A DNA stretch of 64,000 nucleotides from Janthinobacterium sp. 344 (GTDB lineage Bacteria; Pseudomonadota; Gammaproteobacteria; Burkholderiales; Burkholderiaceae_D), in contig NZ_FOKL01000001.1 in NCBI RefSeq assembly GCF_900112025.1, forward strand, positions 983,084 through 1,047,083, read 5' to 3'. Below are positions 62,428-64,000 of this stretch, one piece after another. The stretch's first letter is position 1. Each line of letters opens with the position of its first letter. Made by a program: the position numbers and the translations under genes. A model generated the notes under the pieces. The model was not told where the DNA came from. It ran no database searches and saw only the letters and a list, made by a program, of their open reading frames with translations.

Positions 62428-64000
62428 ATGACCATTTTTGATAACTATGCAGCACGCTACGAGCGCACCCGCGAAGAGGAAATGTCGCTCACCGAATACC
62501 TGGCCCTGTGCAAGAAGGACAAGCTGACGTATGCCAGCGCGCCCGAACGCATGCTGGCCGCCATCGGCGAGCCGCAGCTGGTCGACACGCGCAACGACAC
62601 GCGCCTGTCGCGCATCTTCGCCAACAAGGTGATCAAGATCTACCCCGCCTTCCGCGAGTTCTACGGCACCGAGGAAGTCATCGAGCAAGTCGTCTCCTAC
62701 TTCCGCCACGCCGCGCAGGGCCTGGAAGAGCGCAAGCAGATCCTGTACTTGCTGGGCCCTGTCGGCGGCGGCAAGTCGTCGATCGCGGAAAAGCTCAAGT
62801 CGCTGATGGAACACGTGCCCTTCTATTGCCTGAAAGGCTCGCCCGTCAACGAATCGCCGCTGGGCCTGTTCAACGAAGAAGAGGACGGCACCATCCTGGA
62901 AGAGGATTACGGCATCCCGCGCCGCTACCTGCGCAACATCCCCAGCCCCTGGGCCGTGAAACGCCTGCATGAATACAATGGCGACATCAACCAGTTCCGC
63001 GTCGTCAAGCGCTACCCGTCCGTGCTGAAACAGATCGCCATCTCGAAAACGGAGCCGGGCGACGAGAACAACCAGGATATTTCGTCCCTCGTGGGCAAGG
63101 TCGACATCCGCAAGCTGGAAGACTATGCGCAGGACGATCCGGACGCCTACAGCTATTCGGGCGGCCTGTGCCTGGCCAACCAGGGCCTGATGGAATTCGT
63201 CGAAATGTTCAAGGCGCCCATCAAGGTGCTGCACCCCTTGCTGACGGCCACGCAGGAAGGCAACTACAAGGGCACGGAAGGCTTCGGCGCGATACCGTTC
63301 GACGGCATCATCCTGGCCCACTCGAACGAGTCGGAATGGAAGACCTTCAAGAATAACCGCAACAACGAGGCGTTTCTTGACCGTATCTATATAGTCAAGG
63401 TGCCGTACTGCCTGCGCGTCTCCGACGAAATCAAAATCTACGACAAGCTGGTGGCCAATTCCTCGCTGGTGAAGGCGCCGTGCGCGCCCGGCACCCTGCG
63501 CATGATGGCGCAGTTCGCCATCCTGTCGCGCCTGAAGGATCCGGAAAACTCCAGCATCTTTTCCAAGATGCTCGTCTACGATGGCGAGAACCTGAAGGAC
63601 ACGGACCCGAAAGCCAAGTCCATGCACGAATACGTCGATTACGCGGGCGTGGACGAGGGCATGAACGGACTGTCGACGCGCTTTGCCTTCAAGATCCTGT
63701 CGAAGGTCTTCAACTTTGACAATTCCGAAGTGGCCGCCAACCCCGTGCATCTATTATATGTACTGGAGCAGCAGGTCGAGCGCGAGCAGTTCGCACCGGA
63801 ACTCGAGCAGCGCTACTTCTCGTATATCAAGGAGCACCTGGCGCAGCGCTACGTGGAATTCATCGGCAAGGAAATCCAGACGGCCTACCTGGAAAGCTAC
63901 TCGGAATACGGCCAGAACATCTTTGACCGCTATGTGACGTTCGCCGATTTCTGGATACAGGACCAGGAATACCGCGATCCGGACACGGGCGAGAGCTTCG
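62428..64000 (+). CDS. prkA: Serine protein kinase PrkA (YeaG), 3' end outside the window
   Basis: This frame is open to the window edge (524 codons visible of a family length near 640). PrkA is a AAA+ type serine kinase linked to stress and stationary phase, usually found with yeaH and spoVR-like ycgB. 'LYLLGPVGGGKSSIAEKL' is the P-loop (about residues 107-124). The PrkA AAA domain continues with 'ILAHSNESEWKTFKNN' and 'NEAFLDRIYIVKVPY'. An AAAGGA site lies 7 bp before the ATG. The partner genes probably follow outside. Confidence 0.96.
   Translation, partial: MTIFDNYAARYERTREEEMSLTEYLALCKKDKLTYASAPERMLAAIGEPQLVDTRNDTRLSRIFANKVIKIYPAFREFYGTEEVIEQVVSYFRHAAQGLEERKQILYLLGPVGGGKSSIAEKLKSLMEHVPFYCLKGSPVNESPLGLFNEEEDGTILEEDYGIPRRYLRNIPSPWAVKRLHEYNGDINQFRVVKRYPSVLKQIAISKTEPGDENNQDISSLVGKVDIRKLEDYAQDDPDAYSYSGGLCLANQGLMEFVEMFKAPIKVLHPLLTATQEGNYKGTEGFGAIPFDGIILAHSNESEWKTFKNNRNNEAFLDRIYIVKVPYCLRVSDEIKIYDKLVANSSLVKAPCAPGTLRMMAQFAILSRLKDPENSSIFSKMLVYDGENLKDTDPKAKSMHEYVDYAGVDEGMNGLSTRFAFKILSKVFNFDNSEVAANPVHLLYVLEQQVEREQFAPELEQRYFSYIKEHLAQRYVEFIGKEIQTAYLESYSEYGQNIFDRYVTFADFWIQDQEYRDPDTGESF

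Overview
The window is high-GC chromosomal DNA from a betaproteobacterium of the Oxalobacteraceae, most likely Janthinobacterium or a close relative. The evidence is a betaproteobacterial flagellar locus (flgBCDEFGHIJKL divergent from flgAMN, flhBA-flhFG-fliA, a MotC/MotD stator pair), FxDxF- and MHFG-type PEP-CTERM proteins, GGGGTCAGACCCC-type intergenic repeats, and a CqsA/CqsS-like autoinducer system of the kind named JQS in Janthinobacterium. The genus is inferred from recognised gene content, not from a search.

Region 1 (1-34.6 kb) is a large flagellar locus. On the + strand lie the end of fliH, then fliI, fliJ, fliK, fliL, fliM, fliN, fliO, fliP, fliQ and fliR (ATPase, hook-length control, C-ring and export gate). 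A marR-MFS pair interrupts the locus. The rod/hook operon flgB to flgL follows on the minus strand and ends in a strong terminator. It diverges from flgA, flgM and flgN, and flgM has a near-ideal sigma-28 promoter. After four accessory genes (acyltransferase, FxDxF PEP-CTERM protein, unknown lipid- or membrane-anchored protein, SUI1/YciH), the minus strand carries flhB, flhA, flhF, flhG, fliA, motC and motD.

Region 2 (34.7-49.1 kb) is mostly housekeeping: an FAH-family hydrolase, an rsuA-like pseudouridine synthase, an orphan small protein, a previously unassigned structured RNA candidate, the rluC-HAD-Rieske-sppA cluster, divergent rne with a 680-bp leader region, chrA, moaA and a fused mobA-moeA gene.

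Region 3 (49.4-58.3 kb) holds an MHFG PEP-CTERM protein, rmuC, a group II truncated haemoglobin, an MFS transporter, a GIY-YIG-like protein, a MarR regulator and a complete quorum-sensing module. The module has a CqsA-like synthase on the minus strand, divergent from a CqsS-like membrane histidine kinase and an atypical response regulator. The shared promoter region contains two pairs of direct repeats.

Region 4 (58.2-64 kb) holds an FtsX-type ABC permease, an adenine/adenosine deaminase, a 590-bp region with AT-rich and hairpin-forming segments, and the 5' part of a PrkA serine kinase gene that runs off the end.

The items most worth a second look are the structured RNA candidate at 37.3-37.5 kb, the repeat architecture between the quorum-sensing genes, the response regulator with an inserted receiver and no recognisable DNA-binding domain, the degenerate P-loop of FlhG, and the 97-residue alanine-rich insertion in FlgE.
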